A DNA stretch of 7,392 nt from Polyangiaceae bacterium (GCA_025934595.1 JAICXU010000137.1:1-7392); one strand, 5' to 3'. Counted from the first letter of the stretch, positions 1-5,819 are shown. The notes: generated by a model from the letters alone, not told the origin. Numbers and translations: made by a program.

Positions 1-326
1 GTCATCGCGTGGGCGGCGTCGCCGAGATCGCGACCGAGAAGGGCGAAGGCATCCTTCGCGAGATCGCGTCGCGCACCTTCTTCGAGATTCGGAAACGCAT
101 GGGCAAGATTTTCGTGCGCGATCCTGCGCTCCCGTCCGAGCGCGCGATACGCGACGCGGCCGACGAACGCGCCGAATGCCCGAAGCGCGAAACGAGGACA
201 AAATCCCACGAAAAATACGCAAATCCGGACGAGCACGTAAATGACGTCGTTCTTCGCGCGCTGCGCGAGGCTCCACGATTTGCCGTCGCGGACGTCGCGC
301 GTCTCGCCGCGCAGCGCGCTCGTCAC
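1..326 (-). CDS. LpxL/HtrB-like lysophospholipid (lipid A-type) acyltransferase, N-terminal part, runs off left edge
   Basis: The first 108 residues of a membrane-associated acyltransferase are visible. The rest, including the expected HX4D/E catalytic motif, lies beyond the left edge. A hydrophobic segment at residues 28-43 (VIYVLVRICVFFVGFC) fits the N-terminal anchor of this family. Residues 66-80 (ERRIAHENLAHAFPN) match the typical 'RR-A-x-NL-x-x-AFP' signature, followed by an amphipathic stretch ending in a 'LGRDL' segment. Family members transfer acyl chains to lipid A precursors or related glycolipids at the inner face of the inner membrane. The start is a GTG at 326-324 forming a GTGA overlap with the stop of the lipoprotein gene. 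No clear Shine-Dalgarno sequence precedes it, which fits translational coupling. It is the fourth gene of the sigma-factor operon. The family call is made by eye from the signature. The exact substrate cannot be told. Confidence 0.78.
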   Translation of the reverse strand, partial: MTSALRGETRDVRDGKSWSLAQRAKNDVIYVLVRICVFFVGFCPRFALRAFGAFVGRVAYRALGRERRIAHENLAHAFPNLEEGARRDLAKDAFALLGRDLGDAAHAM

Positions 327-928
327 GGCGCGCCGCCGTCTTGTCCGAGCGACGCGCGGATCACCTTGTCCTGCACCTCCACCGCTTGATGGAGCAGCGC
401 GAGAGCGCGCTTTTTCGCGTCGTCGGCGTCGGCCGTTTTTCCGGCGTCGGTGAGCTCCGCAGCGCGCGCCTCTTGCACGATGCCGCCGACCTCGAGGAGG
501 TGGCCTTTGAAGTACGAGTCGTCTTTCGCGTGCTTCGTCCCTTCTTCGACGTCTTTTGCGGCGCCGGTCGTGTCGCCGTCACGCAATCGAATCTCCGCGA
601 TACGCGCATACGTATCCGCGAGCACTTCTTCGATCTCGGGGATCGTCTTTTCGGGATGGGGCCGAGGCGCTTTCGTGAGCTTGTCGAGCGAGGCGAGGGC
701 AGCGCGATCGTCGCGCGCGGCCTCGTGCAAGTTGGCTTCGTGATGCAGCGATCGCGCTTCGGAGAGAAATGCCATGACCTCGAGATCGACGGGCGTTCCC
801 GCATCGAGCGCCACGCGCGGCGGAGGCTCGGTGCCGTTCGATCGGCTGCAGCCGTACGCCGTCGCAAGAGCGAGCACGGCGGCGAAGGCGAGCGCGACGG
901 GCGAGCCCCTCATTCGACGCACCTTCAT
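323..928 (-). CDS. Predicted lipoprotein with TPR-like helical repeats
   Basis: A 201-residue protein with a lipoprotein-type signal peptide: basic start (MKVRRMR), hydrophobic core at about residues 11-24, and a cysteine at residue 27 in the context ATAYGC. This lipobox is imperfect because Tyr sits at -2. Serine at +2 would not act as an inner-membrane retention signal under the E. coli Lol rule. After a short Pro-rich linker, residues 48-195 are charged, Ala-rich and helical, with several helix-turn-helix units (for example 'ADTYARIAEIRLRDGDTTGA') resembling tetratricopeptide repeats, a protein-binding scaffold. It starts at ATG 928 in an ATGA overlap with the anti-sigma gene and ends in a GTGA overlap with the acyltransferase gene. 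A second Met at residue 6 is a possible start, but the overlap favours the first. I do not recognise a named family. A structural or scaffold role in the envelope is inference. Confidence 0.75.
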   Translation of the reverse strand: MKVRRMRGSPVALAFAAVLALATAYGCSRSNGTEPPPRVALDAGTPVDLEVMAFLSEARSLHHEANLHEAARDDRAALASLDKLTKAPRPHPEKTIPEIEEVLADTYARIAEIRLRDGDTTGAAKDVEEGTKHAKDDSYFKGHLLEVGGIVQEARAAELTDAGKTADADDAKKRALALLHQAVEVQDKVIRASLGQDGGAP

Positions 929-1431
929 TTTACGCCCCAGCTCGCATACATGTTCTCGCGAAGATCGTCCGACCGCGCCATCGCGATCCGATCGATCCGC
1001 GCGCTCGTGCTCTGCGCATCGAAGGGCGCGTCGAAGAGCGGAGAGGTGGACCGAGCCTGCAGGAGCACCGGCGCCGGAGCCGTCATCGGCGCGGTCGATG
1101 GCGTGAGATCGTTCGTGCGAATCCAAATGAGGATCGCTGCAGCGAGCGCCAATGCAGCGGCGCCCGCTCCGAACGCGACGCGGATCACACGACCGCGAGG
1201 CGCGGACTTTGCCGCCATTTTCTCGACGTTTTTCGCAATGATTGCAGAATGCACGGATTGCGGAATCTCGTGCGGCGCATGCGCGAGCGACAGCGCGCGG
1301 GCAAGCTCGGCCTCCTCCGACGCACGCGACGGATCCTCGAGCGCGAGCCGAAGCTCCGCGGCCTGCGCGAGCTCTTCTTCGCTCGGCGGCGCGTCTGGAT
1401 CGATCGGCATGTCGTCTCGCTCGCGTTTCAC
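925..1431 (-). CDS. Single-pass membrane protein, probable anti-sigma factor
   Basis: A 168-residue protein encoded directly after the ECF sigma factor. Residues 1-80 are acidic then helical, as expected for a cytoplasmic sigma-binding domain. Residues 83-104 (IRVAFGAGAAALALAAAILI) form one transmembrane helix. Residues 105-168 would lie in the periplasm, with a Pro/Thr/Ser-rich linker and a conserved-looking tail (SPLFDAPF near 130, ending NMYASWGVK). There is no HxxxCxxC zinc anti-sigma motif. The only histidines in the cytoplasmic part (51, 54, 61) have no cysteine partners. The start is GTG 1431, with a strong AAAGGAGG ribosome site four bases upstream and a GTGA overlap with the sigma gene. 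An ATG at 1410 is in frame but has a weaker site. The anti-sigma role is inferred from position and topology, not from a recognised domain. Confidence 0.65.
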   Translation of the reverse strand: MKRERDDMPIDPDAPPSEEELAQAAELRLALEDPSRASEEAELARALSLAHAPHEIPQSVHSAIIAKNVEKMAAKSAPRGRVIRVAFGAGAAALALAAAILIWIRTNDLTPSTAPMTAPAPVLLQARSTSPLFDAPFDAQSTSARIDRIAMARSDDLRENMYASWGVK

Positions 1432-2093
1432 GGGTCCTCCTTTTCGCCAGCATTCGAGCGCGCGCCCGGCTCCGGGTGCAATGCTTTTTTCATCGCCGCC
1501 ATCGCACGGTGGAGCAAGACGTCGAACGTCGCAGGCGTCACGCCCATCTCCTTCGCGACGTCCTCGCGTGGCCTCTCCTCGAGCACGCGCAAGCGAATCG
1601 CCTTCGCGTAGCGTGGATTGATCTTCTCGAGCGTGTCTTCGACCTTCTTCTTCGCCGCATTGCGATCACGATGCTCGGAGAGCTTGTCGTCGATCGGCGT
1701 CGACGAATTCGCCTCGTCGACCTCGCGCTCCACGTCTTCCGCTTCCCACAAAAGAACGCGCTTTCGAGCACGCAAGTGATCGAGCGCGACGCGCAGAGCG
1801 ACGGTACGGAGCCACGGATAGAATCCGACGTTCTGCCACGTGAACTTCGCGATGCGCTCGACGACTTTTGCGTACGTCTCGCTGAGCGCGTCTTGCGCCG
1901 CCGCCTCGGAGCCGAGCCTCGGCAACAGCACGACGCGGTAGATCGAAGGGCCGTGGCGCGTCAGAAGCTGACCGACCGCCGCGCGATCTCCCGCTTGCGC
2001 GCGCAGAACGAGGTGCCTCTCGGCTTCGAGCTCCGCGTCGTCCACCGCGCGGAGGGTAGACGATCGCGCTCGCCTTGGGCGAGCCGCCCACAT
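1428..2093 (-). CDS. RNA polymerase ECF-type sigma-70 factor
   Basis: A 221-residue sigma factor with only regions 2 and 4, the layout of extracytoplasmic-function sigma factors. Region 2 spans about residues 27-112, including the helix beginning 'LVLRAQAGDRAAVGQLL' and the -10-recognising segment near 'YPWLRTVALRVALDHLRARK'. A charged linker (115-150) follows. Region 4 spans about 152-205 and carries the helix-turn-helix 'REDVAKEMGVTPATFDVLLH' for -35 contact. It would direct RNA polymerase to a regulon controlled by the neighbouring membrane protein, and such operons are often self-activated. The start is uncertain: ATG 2093 has a weak CAGG upstream, GTG 2111 adds six residues, and GTG 2045 would remove an Arg-rich leader of doubtful coding quality. 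It is the first gene of the operon, overlapping the next by GTGA. The family call is firm. The subgroup and regulon are unknown. Confidence 0.9.
   Translation of the reverse strand: MWAARPRRARSSTLRAVDDAELEAERHLVLRAQAGDRAAVGQLLTRHGPSIYRVVLLPRLGSEAAAQDALSETYAKVVERIAKFTWQNVGFYPWLRTVALRVALDHLRARKRVLLWEAEDVEREVDEANSSTPIDDKLSEHRDRNAAKKKVEDTLEKINPRYAKAIRLRVLEERPREDVAKEMGVTPATFDVLLHRAMAAMKKALHPEPGARSNAGEKEDP
1436..1443 (-). promoter_or_regulatory. Strong ribosome binding site deciding the GTG start of the anti-sigma gene
   Basis: Read on the minus strand, AAAGGAGG is followed by four bases and then GTG at 1431. It lies inside the last codons of the sigma gene. It supports the GTG start over the in-frame ATG at 1410. 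Confidence 0.6.
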
Positions 2094-2113
2094 GACGCCT
2101 GCGTGATGCACAC

Positions 2114-2140
2114 GAGGAGAACGTGAGGCGGGCTCTCCTC
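2114..2140. repeat. 7-bp inverted repeat between divergent genes, candidate operator
   Basis: GAGGAGA (2114-2120) and TCTCCTC (2134-2140) are exact reverse complements separated by 13 bases, so the arm centres are 20 bp apart, about two helical turns. The repeat lies in the short divergent spacer between the sigma operon and the SCP2-like gene. A dimeric regulator site is possible. It could also be chance in purine/pyrimidine-biased DNA. Confidence 0.3.
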
Positions 2141-2167
2141 CTTACAGGGTGATAAGAAGGGGCCACG

Positions 2168-2617
2168 ATGAAGGCGAACGTGAAGCTCGCGCCAGGCGCA
2201 GACGCGAACGGGCTGGCCGTGATGATGTGCGACCTCGTGGGCCAGAATCTCGACGCAAAGCCGCATAAATTGCGGGATTTTTCTGCGATTTCGGGATCGG
2301 TGTCGATCGTCGCGGAAGACGCGGAGGTCGCGCTCACGCTCCGATTTCGCGCGGGCGAGCTCACGATCCACGACGGCATCGTCGGTATTCCGGACGTCAC
2401 GATTCGCGGGCCCTCCGATGCGATCATCGCGATGAGCAATATCCCGCTGACGAAGCGTTTCGGCCTGCCCATCGCGTCGCGAAAAGACAAAGCAGGACAA
2501 GAGGTCTTGAAGGACGTGCAAGCGGCCATGAAGTCGGGCGCGCTGCACGCGTACGGAATGATCTTCCACATTCCGATGATGCTGCGTCTCACGCGCGTCA
2601 TGAGCGTGAACGGCTAG
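2168..2617 (+). CDS. SCP2-like sterol/lipid-binding domain protein
   Basis: A 149-residue soluble protein with no signal peptide. The pattern of residues 55-100 resembles SCP2 (sterol carrier) folds: a strand 'VALTLRFRAGELTIHDG', then 'PDVTIRGPSDAIIAM' in the place of the usual 'PDVTLRGPxxALLAL', then an amphipathic helix. The C-terminal 'GALHAYGMIFHIPMMLRLTR' resembles the closing strand and hydrophobic helix that covers the lipid tunnel. Such domains bind lipids or fatty acyl ligands, usually without catalysis. The start ATG 2168 follows AAGGGG at 2157-2162 with five bases between. The gene stands alone: it diverges from the sigma operon and converges on the oxidase gene six bases past its stop. 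The ligand is unknown. The domain assignment is by eye and moderately sure, while the gene itself is well supported by its ribosome site and codon pattern. Confidence 0.72.
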   Translation: MKANVKLAPGADANGLAVMMCDLVGQNLDAKPHKLRDFSAISGSVSIVAEDAEVALTLRFRAGELTIHDGIVGIPDVTIRGPSDAIIAMSNIPLTKRFGLPIASRKDKAGQEVLKDVQAAMKSGALHAYGMIFHIPMMLRLTRVMSVNG

Positions 2618-2630
2618 ATTCGTTCACGCT
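2603..2630. terminator. Perfect 10-bp hairpin across both convergent stop codons, candidate bidirectional terminator
   Basis: AGCGTGAACG (2603-2612) and CGTTCACGCT (2621-2630) are exact reverse complements with an 8-base loop. The left arm is the last sense codons of the SCP2-like gene, and the loop holds its TAG. The right arm contains the minus-strand stop codon of the oxidase gene. There is no T-tract on either side, so it is not a standard intrinsic terminator. It may act as a 3'-end stabiliser or a Rho-assisted end. Confidence 0.45.
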
Positions 2631-4156
2631 GTCGAGCGCGTCTCGATGGGCTCGGAAGAAGGCGGCGCATCGGATTTCTCTCGATACGGACGCGCGTCGC
2701 TCTCGGTCTTTTGCGTGCCCGTCGCCGTGGCGTCGAGACGTGAGCCGAAGATGCGACGCGCGAGCTCGGTCTCGAAGAGGCCGTTCGGATCCAGCTCTTT
2801 TTTCAGCGCGAAAAAGCGATCGACCTTTTCGGTTTCGTACGCGCGCTCGACGTCGCGCGGCCGAAGCACCGCATCCTTCGCGAAATAAAATTTGCCGCCC
2901 GCGCCGACGATGAGCTCGCTCATTTCTTCGGTGAGCTTCCAAAGCTTCTCGTGATTCGACTCCGTCACGCGGAAATCCATCGCCATCGACCAACCGTCGA
3001 GCGCGTGGGTCATGAGGAACGGATCGGGGCGGTGCCGCTTCAAGACGCTCAAGTAATTCGGCAGCCCGCGATCTTGTTGCAGCTTCAAGATCGCTTTCAT
3101 GGTCTCGCGCGCCGTCTCGTGCGGCACGAAGATTTGGTACTGGATGAAACCCGTCGGTCCGTACGCGAGGCGCCAGTTCGGCACGTAATCGAGCAAAAAC
3201 GCGAACGCGACGTGCGATTGCAAGTACGACTTGCCGTCGCTCAGCATCGCCATGAACGATTTCAGCGCGCTCACGAATTGCCATCCCGGATCGTTGCAGA
3301 ACGGGCGCATGAACCGCCAAAGATGCGCGCGCGGGAAGCCCATGATCGTCGGTGGCAGACCTTGTCGCTCGACATGCAACGACGCGCGCCCTTCCGGGTC
3401 TTCGCCTTCATGCAGGTAATGCGCTTGGTGCACCTCGCCGCGTCCCGTCGCGTCGCCGCTCGCGAAGGAGTCGACCCAGCCGACGAGGTAGTCGGAGTCG
3501 CCGAGCCGCTCCTCGAAGATGTCGAACATGTGATCGAGATTCTTCGCGTAGAACGCGTTCACGCGGAGCATGCCGCTCTCGACTTTTTTCAGCTTCAATC
3601 GCACGCGCGTCACCGCGCCGAGAAGACCGAAGCCGCCGATCGCTGCGTGGAAGATTTCCGGATTCTTCGTGCGGCTACACGTGATGATCTCGCCGCTCGC
3701 TTTGAGCAGATCGATCTCGAGGACGTGATCGCCGAACGGACCCACCTTGAAATTATTTTTTCCGTGGATGTTCATCGACACGCAGCCGGCGAGCGTCGGG
3801 AACATCGTGCCGGGAACGACGGCAGGCCAATAGCCGTCCTCGATCGTGCGGCGCCAGAGACCTTCGATCGTGAGGCCGGGCTCCGCGTCGACGATGCCGT
3901 TCACGGGATCCCAATTCAGCATGCGACCGAGCGCCGTCGTGTCGACGACGACGCCGCGCCCGTTGAGCGATGCGTCACCGTAGCTTCTTCCCGATCCGCG
4001 AAAACCGACCGTCATCCCTTCGCGCGACGCGCTTTCGACGACGCGCGCGAGCTCTTCGATCGATCGCGGCGCGACGTGCCGGCACGACACGTTCCCGGCG
4101 CGGCCGAAGCCGTCCAAAACGCGACGGGGAAGCACGGTGCGAAGGGCGGTCGACAT
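2624..4156 (-). CDS. dprE1: FAD-dependent oxidase, DprE1-like (polyprenyl-phospho-ribose 2-oxidase subunit)
   Basis: A 510-residue FAD-linked oxidoreductase of the vanillyl-alcohol-oxidase fold. The FAD domain carries 'GFRGSGRSYGDASLNG' (51-66) and 'NIHGKNN' (129-135). The substrate domain carries 'AYGPTGFIQYQIFVP' (331-345) and 'YFAKD' (424-428), matching Tyr60, His132, Gln336-region and Lys418 segments of mycobacterial DprE1. In mycobacteria DprE1 oxidises decaprenyl-phospho-ribose at C2', and DprE2 then reduces the ketone to give the arabinose donor. The core is close in length to the 461-residue M. tuberculosis protein. Residues 472-510 are an extra polar, probably disordered tail. The position matching reactive Cys387 is Ala392. 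The start is ATG 4156 with a weak AGG upstream. The gene follows the SDR by 41 bases. The polyprenyl carrier and final glycan here are unknown. Confidence 0.82.
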   Translation of the reverse strand: MSTALRTVLPRRVLDGFGRAGNVSCRHVAPRSIEELARVVESASREGMTVGFRGSGRSYGDASLNGRGVVVDTTALGRMLNWDPVNGIVDAEPGLTIEGLWRRTIEDGYWPAVVPGTMFPTLAGCVSMNIHGKNNFKVGPFGDHVLEIDLLKASGEIITCSRTKNPEIFHAAIGGFGLLGAVTRVRLKLKKVESGMLRVNAFYAKNLDHMFDIFEERLGDSDYLVGWVDSFASGDATGRGEVHQAHYLHEGEDPEGRASLHVERQGLPPTIMGFPRAHLWRFMRPFCNDPGWQFVSALKSFMAMLSDGKSYLQSHVAFAFLLDYVPNWRLAYGPTGFIQYQIFVPHETARETMKAILKLQQDRGLPNYLSVLKRHRPDPFLMTHALDGWSMAMDFRVTESNHEKLWKLTEEMSELIVGAGGKFYFAKDAVLRPRDVERAYETEKVDRFFALKKELDPNGLFETELARRIFGSRLDATATGTQKTESDARPYREKSDAPPSSEPIETRSTA

Positions 4157-4197
4157 GAAGAAGCCTAGTTAACGTGCGTCGGAGCTCGTGACGAGGC

Positions 4198-4980
4198 TCA
4201 AAAATTCAACCGGCGAAACACGAACGACGGAATGTGGCGCACGACCCACGCGACGAGCGCCCATCGATGCGGCACGAAGCCGGCCGCGCCCGTGCCTTTG
4301 CGGATCAAATCGAGCGTCGCGGTGGCAGCTTGCTCCGCCGAAATGAGCCAAAAAAGGCCCTTTTTGCCCTTCGTCATCGCCGTGTCGACGAAGCCGGGCT
4401 TCACCGTGACGACGTTCACGCCGTAGCGCGCGAGGCGATTGCGCAGCGACTCGAGGTACGTCGAAAGCGCCGCTTTCGTCGTGCAATAGGCTGGATTTCC
4501 ACGTCTTCCGCGCTCGCCGGCAATGCTGGAAATGCCGGCGATCGTGCCTCGTCGCTGCGCTTCGAAGAAGGCCGCGGCCGGATTCAGCCAGGCCATCGCC
4601 CCGAGCAAGTTGACGTCGACCATCGCCTTGTCTTTCGCGAAGTCGTACTCGCCCTCCGCGATCTCGGGCATGAGACCGGCCGCGTAGACGATCATGTCGA
4701 GGCCGCCGAGCTCCTCGACGATCTTGTCGAAAAGCTCCGGAACCTCGGCAAAATGAGCCACATCATGCACGTGGACGTACGCTTCGCCGGTGCCGGTTTC
4801 GCGAATGCGTTTCGCGATTCGGTCGAGCTCGTTCTTGCGCCTGGCGACGAGCGCGACGCGTGAGCCCGCCTTCGCAAGGTCTCGCGCCAGGGCCTCGCCG
4901 ATGCCCGACGAGGCGCCGATCACGATGGCGCGACGAAACTCCGAAAAATCAGCGGCCGTAAGTTTGGTCGACTCGGGCAT
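4198..4980 (-). CDS. dprE2: Short-chain dehydrogenase/reductase, DprE2-like (polyprenyl-phospho-keto-sugar reductase)
   Basis: A 260-residue classical SDR. The nucleotide-binding glycine motif is GASSGIG (22-28), the NNAG-like segment is YAAG (99-102), and Asn124, Ser152 (in SSIAGERGRR) and Tyr165-x3-Lys169 (YCTTK) form the catalytic set. The SSIAGERGRR stretch and the C-terminal 'VVRHIPSFVFRRLNF' closely resemble M. tuberculosis DprE2 (254 residues), which ends in a similar 'RHIP-FRRL' segment. The partner reaction reduces the 2'-keto sugar made by DprE1 with NAD(P)H to yield polyprenyl-phospho-arabinose. The gene precedes the DprE1-like gene by 41 bases on the same strand, which makes a two-gene operon. 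The order is the reverse of mycobacterial dprE1-dprE2. The start is ATG 4980. No good Shine-Dalgarno sequence is seen, so initiation may be leaderless or weak. A generic SDR role is certain, and the DprE2 role is strongly suggested by the partner. Confidence 0.8.
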   Translation of the reverse strand: MPESTKLTAADFSEFRRAIVIGASSGIGEALARDLAKAGSRVALVARRKNELDRIAKRIRETGTGEAYVHVHDVAHFAEVPELFDKIVEELGGLDMIVYAAGLMPEIAEGEYDFAKDKAMVDVNLLGAMAWLNPAAAFFEAQRRGTIAGISSIAGERGRRGNPAYCTTKAALSTYLESLRNRLARYGVNVVTVKPGFVDTAMTKGKKGLFWLISAEQAATATLDLIRKGTGAAGFVPHRWALVAWVVRHIPSFVFRRLNF

Positions 4981-5045
4981 GGTTTTGGGGAAGGACCACT
5001 ACCACAACTTGCCCTCCGACTTGACGGGCGCGACGGCGAACGTGC

Positions 5046-5074
5046 TTGACGAGGTGCACCCCGCCTCGTAGGGT
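5046..5074 (+). promoter_or_regulatory. Housekeeping sigma-70-type promoter of the rpsP operon
   Basis: TTGACG at 5046-5051 and TAGGGT at 5069-5074 are separated by exactly 17 bases, close to the -35/-10 consensus. Transcription would begin near 5081, leaving a leader of about 64 bases before rpsP. A second TTGACG lies at 5021-5026 but has no -10 box at the right distance. Confidence 0.55.
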
Positions 5075-5083
5075 GCGCGGCCT

Positions 5084-5102
5084 CCTCGGGCTTTTCCCGG
5101 GG
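5084..5102 (+). promoter_or_regulatory. Hairpin in the rpsP mRNA leader
   Basis: CCTCGGG (5084-5090) pairs with CCCGGGG (5096-5102) around a CTTTT loop, giving 7 pairs with one G-U. A T5 run follows 12 bases later (5115-5119), too far for a standard terminator. It could be a 5' stabiliser or a leader control element. Its function is unproven. Confidence 0.3.
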
Positions 5103-5134
5103 AGAATGCTACGGTTTTTAAGCTCAACTCCTTC

Positions 5135-5140
5135 AGAAGG
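5135..5140 (+). promoter_or_regulatory. Ribosome binding site that fixes the rpsP start
   Basis: AGAAGG is followed by four bases and then ATG 5145. It rules out upstream in-frame start codons, which would add residues unrelated to S16. Confidence 0.65.
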
Positions 5141-5144
5141 CACC

Positions 5145-5486
5145 ATGGCGGTTCATATTCGGCTCTCGCGCGCAGGCACCAAGAAGCGACCTTTCTATCG
5201 TCTCGTCGTGGCAGATCATCGCGCGCCGCGCGGCGGAAAATTTCTCGAGAACATCGGCACGTTCAATCCGACGCCCGCGAACAAAGAAGACAGCGGTTTC
5301 CAAGTGAACGCCGAGCGCCTCGCATTTTGGCGCGGTCGTGGCGCCACGCCGTCGGCCACCGTCCTGCGTCTCTTGAAGAAGCATCAGAAAGCGAATCCGG
5401 AAATTTCGGTCGCGCCCGTGAAAGCACCGAAGGCGGCGAAGCCGGCGAAGGCCGCGCCGAAGGCGAAGCCCGCCGCGAAGAAGTAG
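5145..5486 (+). CDS. rpsP: 30S ribosomal protein S16
   Basis: A 113-residue bS16, a small-subunit assembly protein that binds 16S rRNA. The N-terminal 'MAVHIRLSRAGTKKRPFYRL' is the S16 signature, followed by VVADHRAPRGG and 'FLENIGTFNP' and the helix segment 'ERLAFWRGRGATPSATVLRL'. The core ends near residue 85, close to the 82-residue E. coli protein. Residues 86-113 form a Lys/Ala/Pro-rich tail (KPAKAAPKAKPAAKK) likely to be disordered and RNA-contacting. It is the first gene of the operon behind a good promoter, and 81 bases separate it from khpA. Confidence 0.97.
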   Translation: MAVHIRLSRAGTKKRPFYRLVVADHRAPRGGKFLENIGTFNPTPANKEDSGFQVNAERLAFWRGRGATPSATVLRLLKKHQKANPEISVAPVKAPKAAKPAKAAPKAKPAAKK

Positions 5487-5554
5487 GTCAGCTCTTATTC
5501 GAATTCATTTCTCCTATCCCCGTTCCCAACGCTCACTTTTTCAATTTGTAGTTT

Positions 5555-5560
5555 GGAGAG
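5555..5560 (+). promoter_or_regulatory. Ribosome binding site that fixes the khpA start
   Basis: GGAGAG is followed by seven bases and then ATG 5568. This favours 5568 over the in-frame TTG at 5553, whose codons overlap the ribosome site itself. Confidence 0.6.
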
Positions 5561-5567
5561 TGCAAAA

Positions 5568-5804
5568 ATGGCTCTCAAAGAGCTGATTCAGACGATCGCG
5601 ATGGAGCTCGTGGATCACCCCGATCAAGTGGTGGTCACCGAGATCGCGAGCGAGCACAACAGCCTCATCGAGCTTCGCGTCGCCAAAGAAGACGTCGGCA
5701 AGGTCATCGGCAAGGAAGGGCGCACCGCACAGTCGATGCGCACGATCTTGGCGGCCGTGTCGACGAAGCTCGGACGCCGCGCGCATCTCGACATCGTCGA
5801 TTAG
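5568..5804 (+). CDS. khpA: KhpA-family KH-domain RNA-binding protein
   Basis: A 78-residue protein made almost entirely of one type II KH domain. The family's usual length is about 75-85. The GxxG RNA-binding loop is GKEG at residues 48-51 within 'DVGKVIGKEGRTAQSMR', preceded by the strand 'SLIELRVAKE' and followed by the helix 'TILAAVSTKLG'. The 'KELIQTIAMELVDHPDQVVV' opening is typical of KhpA. In Gram-positive bacteria KhpA partners with KhpB and binds many RNAs, including small RNAs. It lies between rpsP and rimM, the usual site in many bacteria, which suggests a link with ribosome or RNA maturation. No khpB is in the window. ATG 5568 is chosen on its ribosome site. Confidence 0.92.
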   Translation: MALKELIQTIAMELVDHPDQVVVTEIASEHNSLIELRVAKEDVGKVIGKEGRTAQSMRTILAAVSTKLGRRAHLDIVD

Positions 5805-5819
5805 TTACATTTTCAAGCG

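Noticed and set aside
9..389. 126-codon open frame on the plus strand at the left edge
   Set aside because: The same bases read in the opposite direction give the acyltransferase signature with a hydrophobic anchor, so the plus frame is the shadow.
929..1453. 175-codon N-terminal extension of the lipoprotein frame
   Set aside because: It overlaps the whole anti-sigma gene in another frame, is Arg-rich, and would bury the signal peptide. The ATGA overlap at 925-928 gives a better start.
341..1621. 426-codon open frame on the plus strand
   Set aside because: It is antisense to the lipoprotein, anti-sigma and sigma genes. Its product is Arg/Ser/Ala-rich low-complexity with no domain, as expected for a GC-rich shadow frame.
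2045..2111. Arg-rich leader of the sigma factor as a functional domain
   Set aside because: It looks like an uncertain start rather than a domain. Three start codons are possible and none has a strong ribosome site.
2951..4168. 405-codon open frame on the plus strand
   Set aside because: It lies fully antisense to the DprE1-like gene, which has clear FAD and substrate motifs. The predicted product is Arg/His/Glu-rich with no recognisable fold.
4160..4200. Possible hairpin between the SDR and oxidase genes (GAGCTCGT / ACGAGGCTC)
   Set aside because: The arms are separated by a single base and need a bulge, so no realistic hairpin loop forms.
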